DNA of 64,000 nucleotides from Hydractinia symbiolongicarpus (GCF_029227915.1 NC_079880.1:25661501-25725500); one strand, 5' to 3'; positions 22,887 to 34,370 are shown, counted from the stretch's first letter. Program-made: numbers and translations. Notes: a model not told the origin generated them from the letters alone.

Positions 22887-23024
22887 AATAAAATAATTTA
22901 CAAACAGGCGGCAAGCCACCGCAATGATGAACTCAACCTGTTAGGTCTTTGGAAATAAACTAGAGGTTGTACTCCTCTAGAGAAAATGCCTCTAAAAGCA
23001 CAATTCTCCCTTTTTCAAGGAATA
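22887..23024 (-). repeat. 3'-end fragment of the USP retroelement family
   Basis: Shares AAATAATTTACAAA, GGCAAGCCACCGCAATGATG, CCTGTTAGGTCTTTGG and GCCTCTAAAAGCAC with 29262 and 34371. All are the reverse complement of the tail that follows the USP stop codon at 48880. It is therefore a 5'-truncated copy in minus orientation. Confidence 0.7.
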
Positions 23025-23600
23025 CTAGTCGATAAGGCCCGTAGAAAAATACACTTAGCCAAAAACGAAATAAGGGAGATCAGTCATTTCAATTTTAATC
23101 CCGTCAGCAATGACCCGTCGATGCGCAAAAAAATTTTTTTAAGCTGTCACCTGTATTGTGTGGAGCTCAAAAATTTGAATAAATTTATGTAAAGGATCGC
23201 GAAGCTTTGGTCAGTGGTTAAGGAGATATAGGAGTTTAAAAACTTTGCTGACGTCAGCAATGTCCCACAAATGTGCACAATCTTTTTTTAAGAAATTTAT
23301 TTACCTGTTGCCTCCATTGTGTAGAACTTGAAATGCCGATCAAGAAAATGTGTAGGATCATGTGCTTTTGACGAACGGTTAAAAGGGATATGAGGATTTA
23401 AAGGTCTTCGACAACGTCATTGGCCCGCCTGTTCCGAAACGGTTGGGTTGATACAGCTTTTGGAACTTGGTCCTGATTTGGTCCCAGGTAGTTCTTATTT
23501 GTTCACGCAGGAGATTACATCAGTTATTTCCACCTGTTTCCAAGTTATTTAGCCTTAAATTCACTAATCTTTATAATTAGCACCATTTCCAGGAATTATT
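23025..23600. repeat. dispersed repeat family E (TAGTCGATAAGGCCCG)
   Basis: Begins CTAGTCGATAAGGCCCGT, then GCTGACGTCAGCAATG and GGATCATGTGCTTTTGACGA, and ends TTTCCAAGTTATTTAGCC. Related copies lie at 34013-34370 plus 35011-35200, at 36008-36520, and at 36690-36800. Non-coding, nature unknown. Confidence 0.65.
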
Positions 23601-24174
23601 TCGATACGAGGCTAGAAATTTTAAACCAAAACATCACTAAGTCTTGTCAAAGTCTTCCTCGCCAAACTAGTGTTCTCTTCCCTGGCGTTGTGGCATGTTT
23701 AGAAATTGTTTGAAAAGCGTCTATTAGGAGAAGCTTTGAATCTACAAAAGTAAACATACAAATTTGTTACAAAGTCAACAAATTGTTATACATTACACCT
23801 TTACCAGCTACAAAAAGTAACCACCTGGCTAGCTATTTGATTTATTGTGCTGTTATGAAATGTCTTGTTACTTAAATAGAAAAGAAACCCAAGATAACAC
23901 AAAGTTCTTCGGAACATGCTTTTTCAAAATTGCTGAAAGTGAAACTATAAACAGTTTCATGTTCACACGTGCATTTTATTTTACCACCAAATAGCTTTTT
24001 TGCAAACACAGGCGACACAGAGAATTAATGTTTTCCAATAATGTTTCTTCTTAGCAACATTGCTCAATCTTCATTCCGCAATCATATATTTAAAACTTCC
24101 GCTTACTTGCTGCAAGTCAATACAAAACAATTCCTCAGAATTCTTTCAGTAGACGTGTTGTATTGGAAGTAAAC
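23601..24174. other. intergenic, nothing recognised
   Basis: AT-rich, no motif or repeat partner seen. Confidence 0.35.
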
Positions 24175-24493
24175 TTGGAAATTGCAGCTCGACGAAGTTG
24201 GTCGAACCTATCAAACAGACCGAAATGCGGCAAAATGTAGTTCGACTACCGTTAAAACCATATTACTTCGGCAAAGCACATCGAAGGAGAGTCGAGCCAC
24301 GGCACGCACTCATAAGTGAAGATAAAATTATTAACTCGGATCCTCTGAACACAAAGAAAACTTATTAAACGCTTATAATAAAAATTATGCGTTGCTTTAA
24401 ATCAATTACTACTTTTAGATGCACATGGTTTCTCATTGGTAAAATTTCTCCTTGGGCGAGTGCCGAAGGGACCGAAGTCTAAATCCGCCCCTG
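24175..24493 (-). mobile_element. terminal fragment of the 30.4-kb hAT family
   Basis: Reverse complement of the first 600 bases of the hAT element at 30359. Matching blocks are TCGACTCTCCTTCGATGTGC, GTAGTCGAACTACATTTTGC and the terminus CAGGGGCGGATTTAGACTTC. The terminal CCCCTG is at 24488-24493. Only this end is present, so it is a deletion derivative or solo end. It directly abuts the Helitron relic. Confidence 0.7.
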
Positions 24494-24990
24494 AAATTTG
24501 TCGATTCTGTGCTACAAGCTTACTGCATTGGATGATGACCTTAGTTAAAAAGTATCGAGCGCATCAGTATTCTAGTTCATGGCGCAAGTATAAAAATGTT
24601 GACTGCCGATTCGGGTTTGGGCATTTCTCCGAAAGAACTATTGTTGCCAAGGCTTTGTTGGAAACACTACTTTTTGAGACAAAATCCATTATTTTCAGCA
24701 AACGAAACTATATCTTACAGAGATTGAAAACATATATTGATGAAAATTTACAAACAAAAACTGCGGCCTGTTTATAAAATATTTCAATTAACGATATATT
24801 GTTTGAATCAAATATCGATGAAATGACTACTATGAAGAATTATTAATAGCTAGCTCGGATGATTATGAAATACATCGGAAAAGGCAACCAGATTATTGCT
24901 ATACTAATAACTATAATCCAACATTCCTTAAGTCTTGGCAGGCAAATATGAAGTTACAGTTGCTGCATAATTATTATAAAGCAGCTTCCT
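24494..24990 (+). pseudogene. Helitron Rep relic
   Basis: The frame HQYSSSWRKYKNVDCRFGFG, then FSERTIVAKALLE and YILQRLKTYIDENL, matches the Rep domain of the 17-21.8 kb ORF (HAHSKSCRKYKNIPCRYSFG, AKTIVAEPLP, VKSYIDKNL). It is clearly diverged, with stops after 24775. Further degraded matches occur around 24840-24990 (SSDDYEIHRKRQPDYCY against the intact copy's SSDNDFQLHLKRPPN). Everything upstream was lost at the hAT fragment junction. Confidence 0.75.
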
Positions 24991-25049
24991 ATTAAAAAAT
25001 AAATGATAGTAAAACTGAAGGTGTGGTGATAAAATAACCGCGTTTACAA

Positions 25050-25640
25050 AACTATATTTTGATAACAGACTTTTCAAAAATCAACACTGCTATTCCTGCT
25101 AAAATAACCGTAACAGGTATTTCGAATGCATTGACTGCAAGGTATGACCGCTTAAATGTAGAAGCGGTTATAACTCATGAACGTGACGAAAAGGAGGTAA
25201 AAGTTCGAACAGCAATACTTCATGACAATACTGGATTTGTTGAAATTTCTATTTTGGTAAACAAAGTACAAGAAAATCATTCATAACGTTTCACACACCT
25301 TACTATTGGTGTATACAAGCGTCAATGTGTTCTGAAAACAGCCGACATAACATCTATAAAGATATAGAAGGATCTCTCCGTTGATGCAAATGCGCACGAT
25401 GTTGAATTGCATAAACATCCTTCACTGGTAGGTTCGCATCTACTTAGTTTGCTGGTATGGACATCTATCACCTTTGTCCAAAATGTAACTTTAATATTAA
25501 AATTGAAAAAACGGTTGCTATCTGTAAAAAATGTATGTCAGTCATACCCATAGATCAGTGCCTTAGCAATTCAAGAACATCGTGTACCATTAGGGATAAT
25601 AAATCAAGAGAAAAAACACGATTTGACTGTCAATCATGAC
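25050..25640 (+). pseudogene. RPA-like relic downstream of Helitron Rep relic
   Basis: Two fragments in plus orientation. The first (KINTAIPAKITVTGISNAL, RTAILHDNTGFVEISILV) has the hydrophobic pattern of an OB-fold. The second (YHLCPKCNFNIKI, ICKKCMSVIPIDQC) has two CxxC pairs like the zinc ribbon of the RPA-like gene at 15351-16354. The two are separated by frame breaks. The Rep-RPA association thus recurs, but here both lie on the same strand. Confidence 0.5.
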
Positions 25641-26449
25641 CTGCTCAAAGCAGTTGTAAAAATACCATTAGATCAGAAATTAAAATTCCTAAAGCAGCTT
25701 TCATCATTGACATTCTGTATAGCAATCAATAGTTTGGAGCAAGAAATAACAGCAATATCAACTGACAAAGAATAAACATTTTTTAGTCGTATAATGAATT
25801 AAAAATCTCTTTTGACTTTGTTCAGCAATTTTAGTTGTTTTTGTTGGTTTTGTCTTTTTCTTTGTTTTAATGATTAGTTTTTGTTTCATGATTTGTATTT
25901 TTTCCTTTTGCTGCGTTAATAAGAAGTAGTGGTCAAGCTGGTCTTGTCTACTGTAAACTAGTTTTAACCAACACAGTATCTTAAATTTTGTTTTGTGTAA
26001 AATTGCAAGTTAAAGGTCATTTTGACAAAAATTCTTTTGGGCAGATTTATCGATTTCAGTTGCGGTATGTAAAATCTTCGCCTCGATATATCTATAACTT
26101 ACCAAGTATCTCTTTTTTGCACTGGTTCCTTGCTAGGCTTCGTCAAAAAGTACCTTGCATTCGTCATTTACCAGACTAATCGCTAAGTCGCATATCAGTG
26201 CAAAAACACGACAACCGCAAAATGGTTCATATAGGTAATATAGGAAAGTGGGTACAAAACAACGAATTGGTTTTCAAGGATATTGACATTCAGTTTCTCC
26301 CAATTATTAAGCCGAGCGCCTTCTTGTTTATTTACACTTTTCCAGCGGGAATCTGAGTCTAAAGTGGGTTTCGTGAGACATCTTCTGGGTTCAAACTGAA
26401 AGTCAACCATTGCGTTTGCGTTCTCAACCATTTTCTTTTAAAACATTTG
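25641..26449. other. intergenic, nothing recognised
   Basis: AT-rich with short frames only. Confidence 0.35.
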
Positions 26450-26752
26450 ATCAAAGAGAGAATTGGAGTAACTACATCGCAATGCAGATATAACTAGCCT
26501 TTTAGGAGAGAAATTTTGAAAAAAATAGGAGGTTTTTCTTTTAAGAATGAGAAGCCACTGGAGAACTTCGGTATTCTCCCCTTTACATGGATGACCGAAA
26601 AGGTAATAGTTTTCTGCTTTAATGAAACAATCACCTATGAATGTGGAAACATGAGGATTGGTGAAATTCACTCATGCTTGGGAATTGGTGCAGTCCCTTG
26701 AGTAAGCATACCCTGCCTCCTGCAAGACACCAGTCGCATACTGAATGATATA
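26450..26752 (+). repeat. dispersed repeat family C
   Basis: Shares GAAGCCACTGGAGAACTTC, TATGAATGTGGAAACATGAG and CTGCCTCCTGCAAGACACCA with 38115-38455. It also shares its ends, reverse-complemented and lacking the centre, with 50560-50790. Non-coding. The conserved ends and deletable centre would fit a non-autonomous DNA element. Confidence 0.65.
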
Positions 26753-27269
26753 GAAGTACGAGGTTAATAGTTTCCAAATAATTCTTTTTCGACATTGAAT
26801 AGAAGACTTGCTATCATTATTCCGATATGCATATTGTGCATACTCGTTACGCCACACAACGACCACCGCGTAAATATAGTTTTTGAATGGCGGGGGTGTA
26901 AACAAAGTACGAAGGTGATAATTTGAAATTTGAATAAAACATTTCTTCCTTATGGTACAAATTATGTCGAAGAGAAAGTTATATTATTTATTATAGTATG
27001 TTCCTACATCGAAATACATTCAGTTTTTTTTTAGGAGGTAACCTTTAACAACTTTAGAAAACATGACACTGAGTTTTTGATAAGTTACGATATCAGTAAT
27101 GAAACGTATCTCCACTCCTATCCAAACGATATGAAAGAGCAAGACCAAGAGGAAACTGAAATAACTGTTGTGCTCCACGTTTTAAATGTTACCAATGACT
27201 GTAGGGTGGAACATTTAAAGGCTGTTTCAACAGCAAAGAACTTGCAAAAGGGTTATTGATAAAAAAGTT
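26753..27269. other. intergenic, nothing recognised
   Basis: Short unsupported frames only. Confidence 0.35.
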
Positions 27270-27274
27270 TTACA

Positions 27275-27535
27275 ATACAGCAAGCTGTACTGAAGTATCT
27301 TGTCTACAGGGACTGTGCTCGTCAAAACTGGGGTTAGGCTCCGAGAAGAAGGTGCTAAATACACTTTCTTGCTTCTTACAAGCATGAGTACTGTCCAACT
27401 TGGACCTATAACTATTCTTTAAGAAAGTCTTGAAGAGAAAAAACAATCCTTCTATCACAAACAATACAACACAAGACAGAGCTAACACATAAACGGACTG
27501 GTTACAGTACAAAAATAGAAACATATCTGTTGTAA
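27275..27535 (+). repeat. dispersed repeat family D
   Basis: TATCTTGTCTACAGGGAC, CTTCTTACAAGCATGAGTA and CGGACTGGTTACAG match 46720-46985 in the same orientation at roughly 75-80% by eye. No coding content. Confidence 0.65.
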
Positions 27536-27584
27536 TGGAAGTTTCAAGACTCTCTAATCACAGAATGTGTTGACTTGTAATTTA

Positions 27585-27695
27585 CGATATCAGTAATCAG
27601 ACGCGAATCCAGGGTTAGTCAGATAAGTCGCGTGACTAAGTGTAAATTTGACGAAAATATTTTGGCCAAGCGAATGATGTCGACGAAGCGCGTTA
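27585..27695 (+). repeat. short inverted-copy repeat shared with 45780-45880
   Basis: CGCGTGACTAAGTGTAAATT and flanking bases are the reverse complement of 45800-45870 (AATTTACACTTAGTCACGCG). Both copies lie close to family D repeats, so the two may be parts of one larger element. Confidence 0.55.
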
Positions 27696-27699
27696 AAAA

Positions 27700-29260
27700 A
27701 TCAGATTGTAATTTATTTAGAACGAAAAGCCATGGTTCACAGCCCTCCCCATTTCGCCTATGGCTATTTTGACGTCAAAGTTGTATAGCTTATAGATGTT
27801 GACTGATTCATTTTGACTAATCAGTCACTCAAAAATCAAATAGCTATGGCCCGCACCCCTCCCCATCTCACCCAAGGGGCATGTGACATCAAAATCGTGA
27901 CGTAATTTTCACACTCTATGCGTAGTCCAACAATATGTGACCCGCAGCCGGCGTTGAAAATTTAGGTTCCGTACTGCGTGGTTACTTATAACCTGTTAAG
28001 CTATAGTTTTAACTCCCATCCGTCAGGATTAGTCAAAGACTTAAGCCTCTTGGCTTGGATTCTGTGCGTACTATCATGGCTACTGCAGACATGTTGGCGC
28101 GGGTGCTTACTGATTTAAAGTGTGATAATGTTGTATCTGTTCGTAAAATGCGAAAAGAACTTTTAGAAAGTGTTTATTCTCGGACATTTTTGTTGTCTGG
28201 GGATATTTATCCCTTGGTTGGTAAAAGTCTGCATCGGAATTTAGGTGCAGATATATAAATTCCACCTGAGTCGAGGTGTGAAGATAAAGGAATTATTGCT
28301 TTAAGGTGAGAAGTATGTTTTTTACTCTCCAACACACCTTGCATTTATTTAAAGATTTTCAGTATATTCGCTACGAAAAGCTAGTTGAGGAAGAGCTTTT
28401 TACAACAGACTATTAAGAACAAATACAAAAAGATTTGCACAACTTCTGTAAATGCTTTACAACATTACGAGTTTTCAACACAACGTCATTTTTTCTATCG
28501 CTCTTTAGGGCTTGTGTTCTAATATTTATTGTGATGTAATTAACTAGAGAGGTGATGGACTTTAGCTTAGTCCTAGACCACGCAGGTGAAATACAGTCAG
28601 CGCAAAATTAGATTTGCAAAGCCGAATCTCCATGAGTCATAAAATGTAGAGGCAAACAACTTCTTGAGGCGCCACAATATCAATAGTATAACGTTGCACA
28701 ATATGCTAAAAGTAGCAGTGGGAAAAATTGCTATACAAAAAATAGATCCTATTTCCTAGTTTTCGCTGGTCGGTTAAAAATACAACTTATCAAAATTTAA
28801 AAATTCGTAAACAAACTTATTTTTGACCATATTTTGTTAAGAATCATATTTTAAATAAGATGGCGTCGAACGATTGCAAAGCAGAGCGAATAGGCTTATT
28901 CTTTTTGGGGCATCTCAAGTGTTTTCTCAACAATTTTTTTATAAACAGGCACAATGCCCCAAAAGGAAATGCTAGCAACACTGTACATGACACATTTGAC
29001 GAAAGCTAGGAGGAGGATTCACAAAAGCAATCACAACAGCAACAAGAACCTTTAACCAAAGAACTATTTCTAAAACCAATGAGGAAGTTTGAATGTATAT
29101 GAGACAAGACTAATCCCTTATTTAAAAACAAAGAGATCAAAACAAATGCATGGAGACAGCCCTCTACCATGTTCAATACTGATATATTGTAGGTATACTT
29201 TATATTACTGACTTTAAATGAGTTTGTTAACTTAGCTCTCAGGCATAGAATTTAAGGCAG
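27700..29260. other. intergenic; one small frame at 28055-28258 unassigned
   Basis: The plus frame MATADMLARVLTDLKCDNVV, then SGDIYPLVGKSLHRNLG, is exon-like in composition but has no recognised family or clear splice sites. I do not call it a gene. Confidence 0.3.
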
Positions 29261-29261
29261 A

Positions 29262-29478
29262 AGAAAATAATTTACAAAGAGGTGGCAAGCCACCGCAATG
29301 ATGAACTAGACCTGTTAGGTCTTTGGAAATAAGCTAGAGGTCGTACTCCTATAGAGAAAATGCCTCTAAAAGCACAATTCTCCCTTTTTACAAGGAATTA
29401 ATTAAAAAAATATAAAAAAATAAAAAGGACACAACACATTTGAAAAGATGAACAGAACTTTAACCAAGGGCAGGTTAA
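29262..29478 (-). repeat. 3'-end fragment of the USP retroelement family
   Basis: Same terminus (GAAAATAATTTACAAAGAGG) as the copy at 34371, running to GGGCAGGTTAAAG. Reverse complement of part of 49210-49400. A second 5'-truncated copy with the same 3' end. Confidence 0.75.
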
Positions 29479-30358
29479 AGCTTTCTTTGTAATGACCGAT
29501 GTGTCTCACAGTTCCTTTCAGTTTCCAGCGAAGAGATATATCAAACTCCAGTACTTCTTCATCAACAAGCAAAAATCACAACATTATTTTCCTGTTGTCA
29601 TCATCGAAATCTCTAAGCCATCTTTTACCACCCATTCTTTAGCACCTCAAACTCACACTCAAAGGTTGAAGTGCGACACGAGGAAATCGATTCTAATTTT
29701 TTTTAACTGTCACTCCGTTCTAGAACTGTGAATTTAATCTGTGAAAAACTAATCAAAGGTCTTACAATTATATTAAAAAAAGAGATCAGGGAGGACTGAA
29801 ATATTATTAAAACTCGAGTATCAGGTAAATTGTTTTTTCTGTTCGGTATGAAAGACATGTGGAAAATGAAGTCCAGGTAATACACTATCTGTATTAATTT
29901 TACTTTAGTTTTGTTTTGGTTTAGTTAAGAAAACCTAATACAACTGGTAAGAAAGACGAGAAAATTATTACAAGTGCTTCAAAAAGAGAGTTCCAACAAT
30001 GAAATCTAGTGCGGAATATGACAAGCTGCCAAATTGTTATTTTTTAACGAACTAAGATTTCTGTCAGACTCAATAAGCAACAAGGTAACAGATAGCAACA
30101 TTTTAAACTGTGATAGTGTGATAGATGAAACTAGCCACGAAACCAGTGAAGTTTCAGAGAATTTTGGAATATCATTAATCAAAATTAAACTCTCCTTCAA
30201 ACCCTAAACAAAGTAAACAATAATTTAAACACGAAGATGTGTAGAGACAGATCGGGACAGTGTTTTGTTTAAGTTTAGTGTCATCCTTATCATAATTAAC
30301 ACCACAACAAAATGCTTTAGCTGAGCTGAAGCTGTAGCAAGTACTTTATGCCATTACG
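29479..30358. other. intergenic, nothing recognised
   Basis: AT-rich, no gene or repeat partner seen. The right edge carries ATTACG (30353-30358), which is repeated after the hAT element. Confidence 0.35.
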
Positions 30359-31011
30359 CAGGGGCGGATTTAGACTTCGGCCACTTCGGCACTCGCCTAA
30401 GGAGAAATTTTGCCAATGAGAAAATCATGTGTATCTAAATATAGAAATTGATTTAAAGCAACGCATAATTTTTATTATAAGCGTTTAATAAGATTCCTTT
30501 GCGCCCAGGATCCGAGGTAATATTCTTATCTCCACTCAGGAGTGTTTGCCGAGGCTCGACTCTCCTTCGATGTGCTTTGCCGAAGTACTATGGTTCTTAC
30601 GGTAGTCGAACTACATTTTGCCGCATTTCGCTGACTTTGTTTCTCTCGATTCCTTTGTTTTCTGCCGTAAAAACAGTCGACTTCGGCGGCTGCCGAGGTG
30701 TGGACTTTTGGACTCTCTTAAACAAAAGAAACACAAAAGAATTATGACGTCGAGAAAAATCTCGCCGAGGTGTGGACTTTTGGACTCTGGTTAAAACAAA
30801 AGAATTTGTGACGTAAAAAGAATCTCGCCGAAGTGTGGACTTTTGGACTCTCTTTAGTCGAAATTTACGGTGAAAGAAAGATTGATATTAGGGGATGGGT
30901 GCGTAGGAATAATTTAATCTTCCTATTGTTATTGCCTCGCGGTAGCCGGTCTGTTTAATGGGTTCGGCCAGCTTCGGCCAACTGCATTTCTGAAGTTCTT
31001 TCTGATCCAAC

Positions 31012-32848
31012 ATGTCTTCTGATGGGAGCTTGCGGGATCGGGTTGTGCTTGCTGTAAAAAGCAATGATATTTGCGAATGTAAAAGTCTTTATAAGATATT
31101 GAAAGATAAAATAACAGAGTTTCCTGATTTTGGAACATTAGATCATTGGAGAAAAATTGAGAAAAAGTTGTTAAGCAGAAATTTCAGTGTTGAACATTTT
31201 ATTCCTGGGTATGCAAAAGAGAAAGCATTCGTCGCTTTGAGGTAACTATCTATTTTTACTTTTGTTGATAATCCCTAAGGAATGTTTAAAAATAAATTAA
31301 TTGTATTGTGGTGACAAAGCGCTATTAAGCTTTTAAACAATAAACAAAAGGGGGTTCACTACAATAAACAAAAAGTTTCTATTTGGGTCATCGAGACTAT
31401 TTAATGACAATAATAGAGCCAGCTGTTATTCTTGTTGTAGATTTGCAGTAGAGTGAAGTGAACAAATTTTTTATGTTCACTTTTGTAGATCTGAAGCTTC
31501 TGGAAATTGTTTATACAGTTCAGCATCCTTGTGTTTGGGAAGTAACAATATTTTAAATTTTCGTGGGCAAGGATATGATGGGGCGGGGTCTGTTTCTGGA
31601 CATATAAATGGACTGTCAGCTCACATTTTAAGAATAAATAGGAAGGCTATATACACTCACTGTCACAGCCATCGTTTAAATTTAAGTGTTTGTGGCTCAT
31701 GCTCCATCCAATCTGTTAAAAATACCCTAGAAAGAGTAAAGGAATTGTCCTATTTTTTCAACCTGTCTCAAGTTAGGCAACAGCTCCTAGAGGCAAATAT
31801 TTTACGACATTGTCCTGAAGCTAAAAAGAAAAAGTTAATTGATGTTTGTCGGACTAGATGGATTGAACGGATAATTGGCTTAGATATTTTTCAGGAATTA
31901 TTTGTTGCAATTGTATACACTTTGTAGGACATGAGTATGAATCTTGATAAGAAATGTAACCGTGATACTTCTACAAAAGCTACCTCCCTTCTGCATCTTG
32001 TTACTAATTTTGATTTTATTGTTTCACTAGTTATAACACGGTCAGTAATGGACTTATTGTTGCCAGTTACAAAGGTTTTACAAGGAAAAACTATTGACCT
32101 TTTATCGAGCTTGCATCTTATACAAAGTCTTAAAAATATGTCCTTAACTATAAGAGCTTCTGCAAATGATTATCACAACAATTGGTACAAAGAGGCTGTT
32201 TCCTTAGCGTCTACAGTCCGTGTGCAAGAAAATAGACCTAGAGTTTGTTCTCGGCAGGTACATAGAAGTAATGTATCAGCTGATACTATATCTAGTTACT
32301 ACCTGCGCAGCTTAACAATTCCAATTCTAGATCACCTAAGCACTGAACTTAGTAAACGATTTGAACCTAGTTCCTTAGCAGCTTATGCTGGTCTTGCAGT
32401 AATTCCATCCAACATGATTTCTCTTCTTTACCATCACCATCACCAAAAATCTTGGAAGGATAACTTCAGAAATTTTGTTCAGTTTTACGAAGAAGACATG
32501 CCTAATTCTTTAGCTATTGAAGCTGAAATGGACTTGTGGGAAGAATATTGGACTTCGTACAAATTTGATGCACCAGATAATGTTTCCTCTACACTTAAAT
32601 TAATTCATTTTCCTGGCTTTGAAAATATAACTGTGGCCCTAAGAATTTTAGGCACATTACCAGTCACCTCATGTGAATGTGAAAGGTCCTTTTCTGCACT
32701 ACGACGATTAAAAAATTATAACCGCAGTACTATGTCTAACGATAGACTAAATGGCTTAGCTCTTCTCCACATCCATAAAGAAATAAACGTTGATATAAAT
32801 GAAGTTATAAATAAATTTTCCATTGATAACAGAAGACTAAAATTTTAA
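31012..32848 (+). pseudogene. hAT transposase gene, two exons, one nonsense codon, N-terminus replaced
   Basis: Exon 1 (31012-31241) ends at a donor AG|GTAACT. Exon 2 begins at 31489 after TTTTGTAG, and the join reads ALRSEASGNCLYSSASLCLG. Exon 2 then gives hAT transposase motifs: GQGYDGAGSVSG (first catalytic Asp region), YTHCHSHRLNLSVCG, CRTRWIERI, and the C-terminal dimerisation block LPVTSCECERSFSALRRLKN. A single in-frame TAG at 31925-31927 is the only break before the stop at 32848. The usual N-terminal zinc finger and first transposase segment are missing; GNCLYSSASLCLGSN instead resembles the start of an OTU/vertnin-type domain. Transposase of the ZMYM/THAP-related hAT group, by general pattern. 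Confidence 0.75.
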
Positions 32849-32914
32849 GACATGACATGTTTTGAGATATATAACTAATGATAAAGAAATGTTAATAGAT
32901 AGTACTTACCATGT

Positions 32915-33000
32915 TACCCCCCCCCACCCCATTATCTTTTTTACCTATCTGCTCTTTTTCTCTCTCTCCCCCCTCCCCTCGCCCTTTTTCTTTTCATCTG
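32915..33000. repeat. polypyrimidine tract
   Basis: CCCCCCCACCCC, then TCTTTTTT, TCTCTCTCCCCCCTCC: an almost pure C/T stretch on plus, inside the hAT element. Confidence 0.8.
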
Positions 33001-33182
33001 ATTGTTAAATTTTTTAGATGTGATTGATAAGATTTAGGCTATTTTCATAAATTCTGTATACATCCATGATAGTAGTATAAATAATATTCAGTTAATAAGG
33101 TAACAAAACAGCTAGCTGCAATGATAATACTTGTCTTAAGTCAGCCTGGTGGGTGCGAGTATTCCCCTAATGCAATGATAAT

Positions 33183-33290
33183 AGTAAGTAGGTAAGGGAA
33201 GTAGGTAAGGAAAGTAGGTATAGTAAGTAGGTAAGGGAAGTAGGTATAGTAAGTAGGTAAGGGAAGTAGGTAAGTAAGTTGGTATATAAG
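33183..33290. repeat. GTAGGTAAGG-type minisatellite in the hAT element
   Basis: Tandem GTAAGTAGGTAAGGGAAGTA units of about 20-30 bp with small variants. Confidence 0.85.
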
Positions 33291-33772
33291 GGAGTATGTT
33301 TTTTTATGCTTCATGTTGACCTGGTGTACTGAAATTTAGTTTAAAATTTTCAGTTTTGATTGTTGTTCATTCATTTATTCATTGGTTGGTTTTGACAATT
33401 GATCAATTTGACTCATTTCATGACAGATTCATTTTGTTCATGGTTGGTTATATTACCTGATGTGCAAGCTGGAAGAAAGAAGAAAGAAGATTTTGAATGA
33501 AGAAAGAAGATTTTGAGTGGATTATTAATTTAATCCTCTAATCTTTAAAAAATGTTATTTTTGGATTTCATTTATCTGGATGTGAATCTGGAAGAAAGAA
33601 GAAATTTTGCTGGCTGGCTAATTTTAGCCTTAATTTTTCTGAAAACATTATTTGGCTTTTATTTATGAATTTTATGGTTGTTTTTTTTCCAATAACATAT
33701 AAGAAATGGACATGTGAAGGTCCTGTCTGCTGCATTTTTGAGTGCTGAAATAGATAAATAAGCTAAAGCTTC

Positions 33773-33864
33773 TGGGGTTTCGCCCCAGACCCCACTTGGG
33801 GGGCTCACAGCGCCCCCCAGCTGTTTTATCACGCGCAATTTTTGCTACGCAAAAATTGCGCGTG
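33773..33864. repeat. hairpin cluster near the hAT right end
   Basis: A perfect 16-bp stem (CACGCGCAATTTTTGC / reverse complement, loop TAC) occupies 33830-33864. It is preceded by GGGG-TTTCG-CCCC and GGGGGGCTCACAGCGCCCCCC hairpins. Much more GC-rich than the surroundings. Confidence 0.9.
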
Positions 33865-34012
33865 GGCTTCGCTTCGCTTCGCAAATCCGCCTAAGGAGAA
33901 AAAAATCCTGTATCCACCCCTGATTACGTATGCTACATGGAAAGACACAGAAAACTTTGTTTTTATTGTGGTAGTTGTGTACATATTTACATCCTTGTAC
34001 TATATATATGAC

Positions 34013-34370
34013 TAGACGATAAGGCCCGTGGAAAGAATCACTTAGGCAGAAGAACAATAAAAAATAGTATAACTAATTGTTTTAGATTTTAGCAAAGTTA
34101 AATTTGGCAAAGTTTAGTTTAATCGTTGCCTGTAATGTGTAGAGGTTAAAACGCTGATCAAAATATTGTATAGGATCCTATGTTTTCGACAAACGCCTAA
34201 GAAGATATAAGGTTTTAAAAATTTTGCTGACGTCAGCAATGGTCCGTCTAAACTCAAAAATTTTTCAAAAGAAATTTTTAATCGTGTTGATTTCATCATA
34301 TAGATCTTAAAACGCTGAACGAAAATGTATAGGATTATGTACTTTTGACAAACGGTTGCAGAGATATTGG
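34013..34370. repeat. family E repeat, left part
   Basis: Begins ACTAGACGATAAGGCCCGTG, runs to CAAACGGTTGCAGAGATATT, and resumes at about 35011 (CGATGACGTCATTAACCCG). The undisturbed copy at 36008-36520 has both parts contiguous, so the segment 34371-35010 was inserted into it. Confidence 0.75.

Larger units (their letters stand above)
30359..33922 (+). mobile_element. hAT transposon, 3.56 kb, both ends present
   Basis: The left end is CAGGGGCGGATTTAG. The right end is the reverse complement of CAGGGGTGGATACAGGATTT. Subterminal GCCTAAGGAGAAA occurs near both ends. ATTACG flanks both sides (30353-30358 and 33923-33928), which is six bases where hAT elements make eight. It contains a two-exon transposase gene in plus orientation and a GC-rich hairpin cluster near the right end. 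One nonsense codon and an apparent internal loss make this copy non-autonomous. Confidence 0.85.

Noticed and set aside
28055-28258. Small plus frame MATADMLARVL...
   Set aside because: No homologue recalled and no splice sites; not enough to call a gene.
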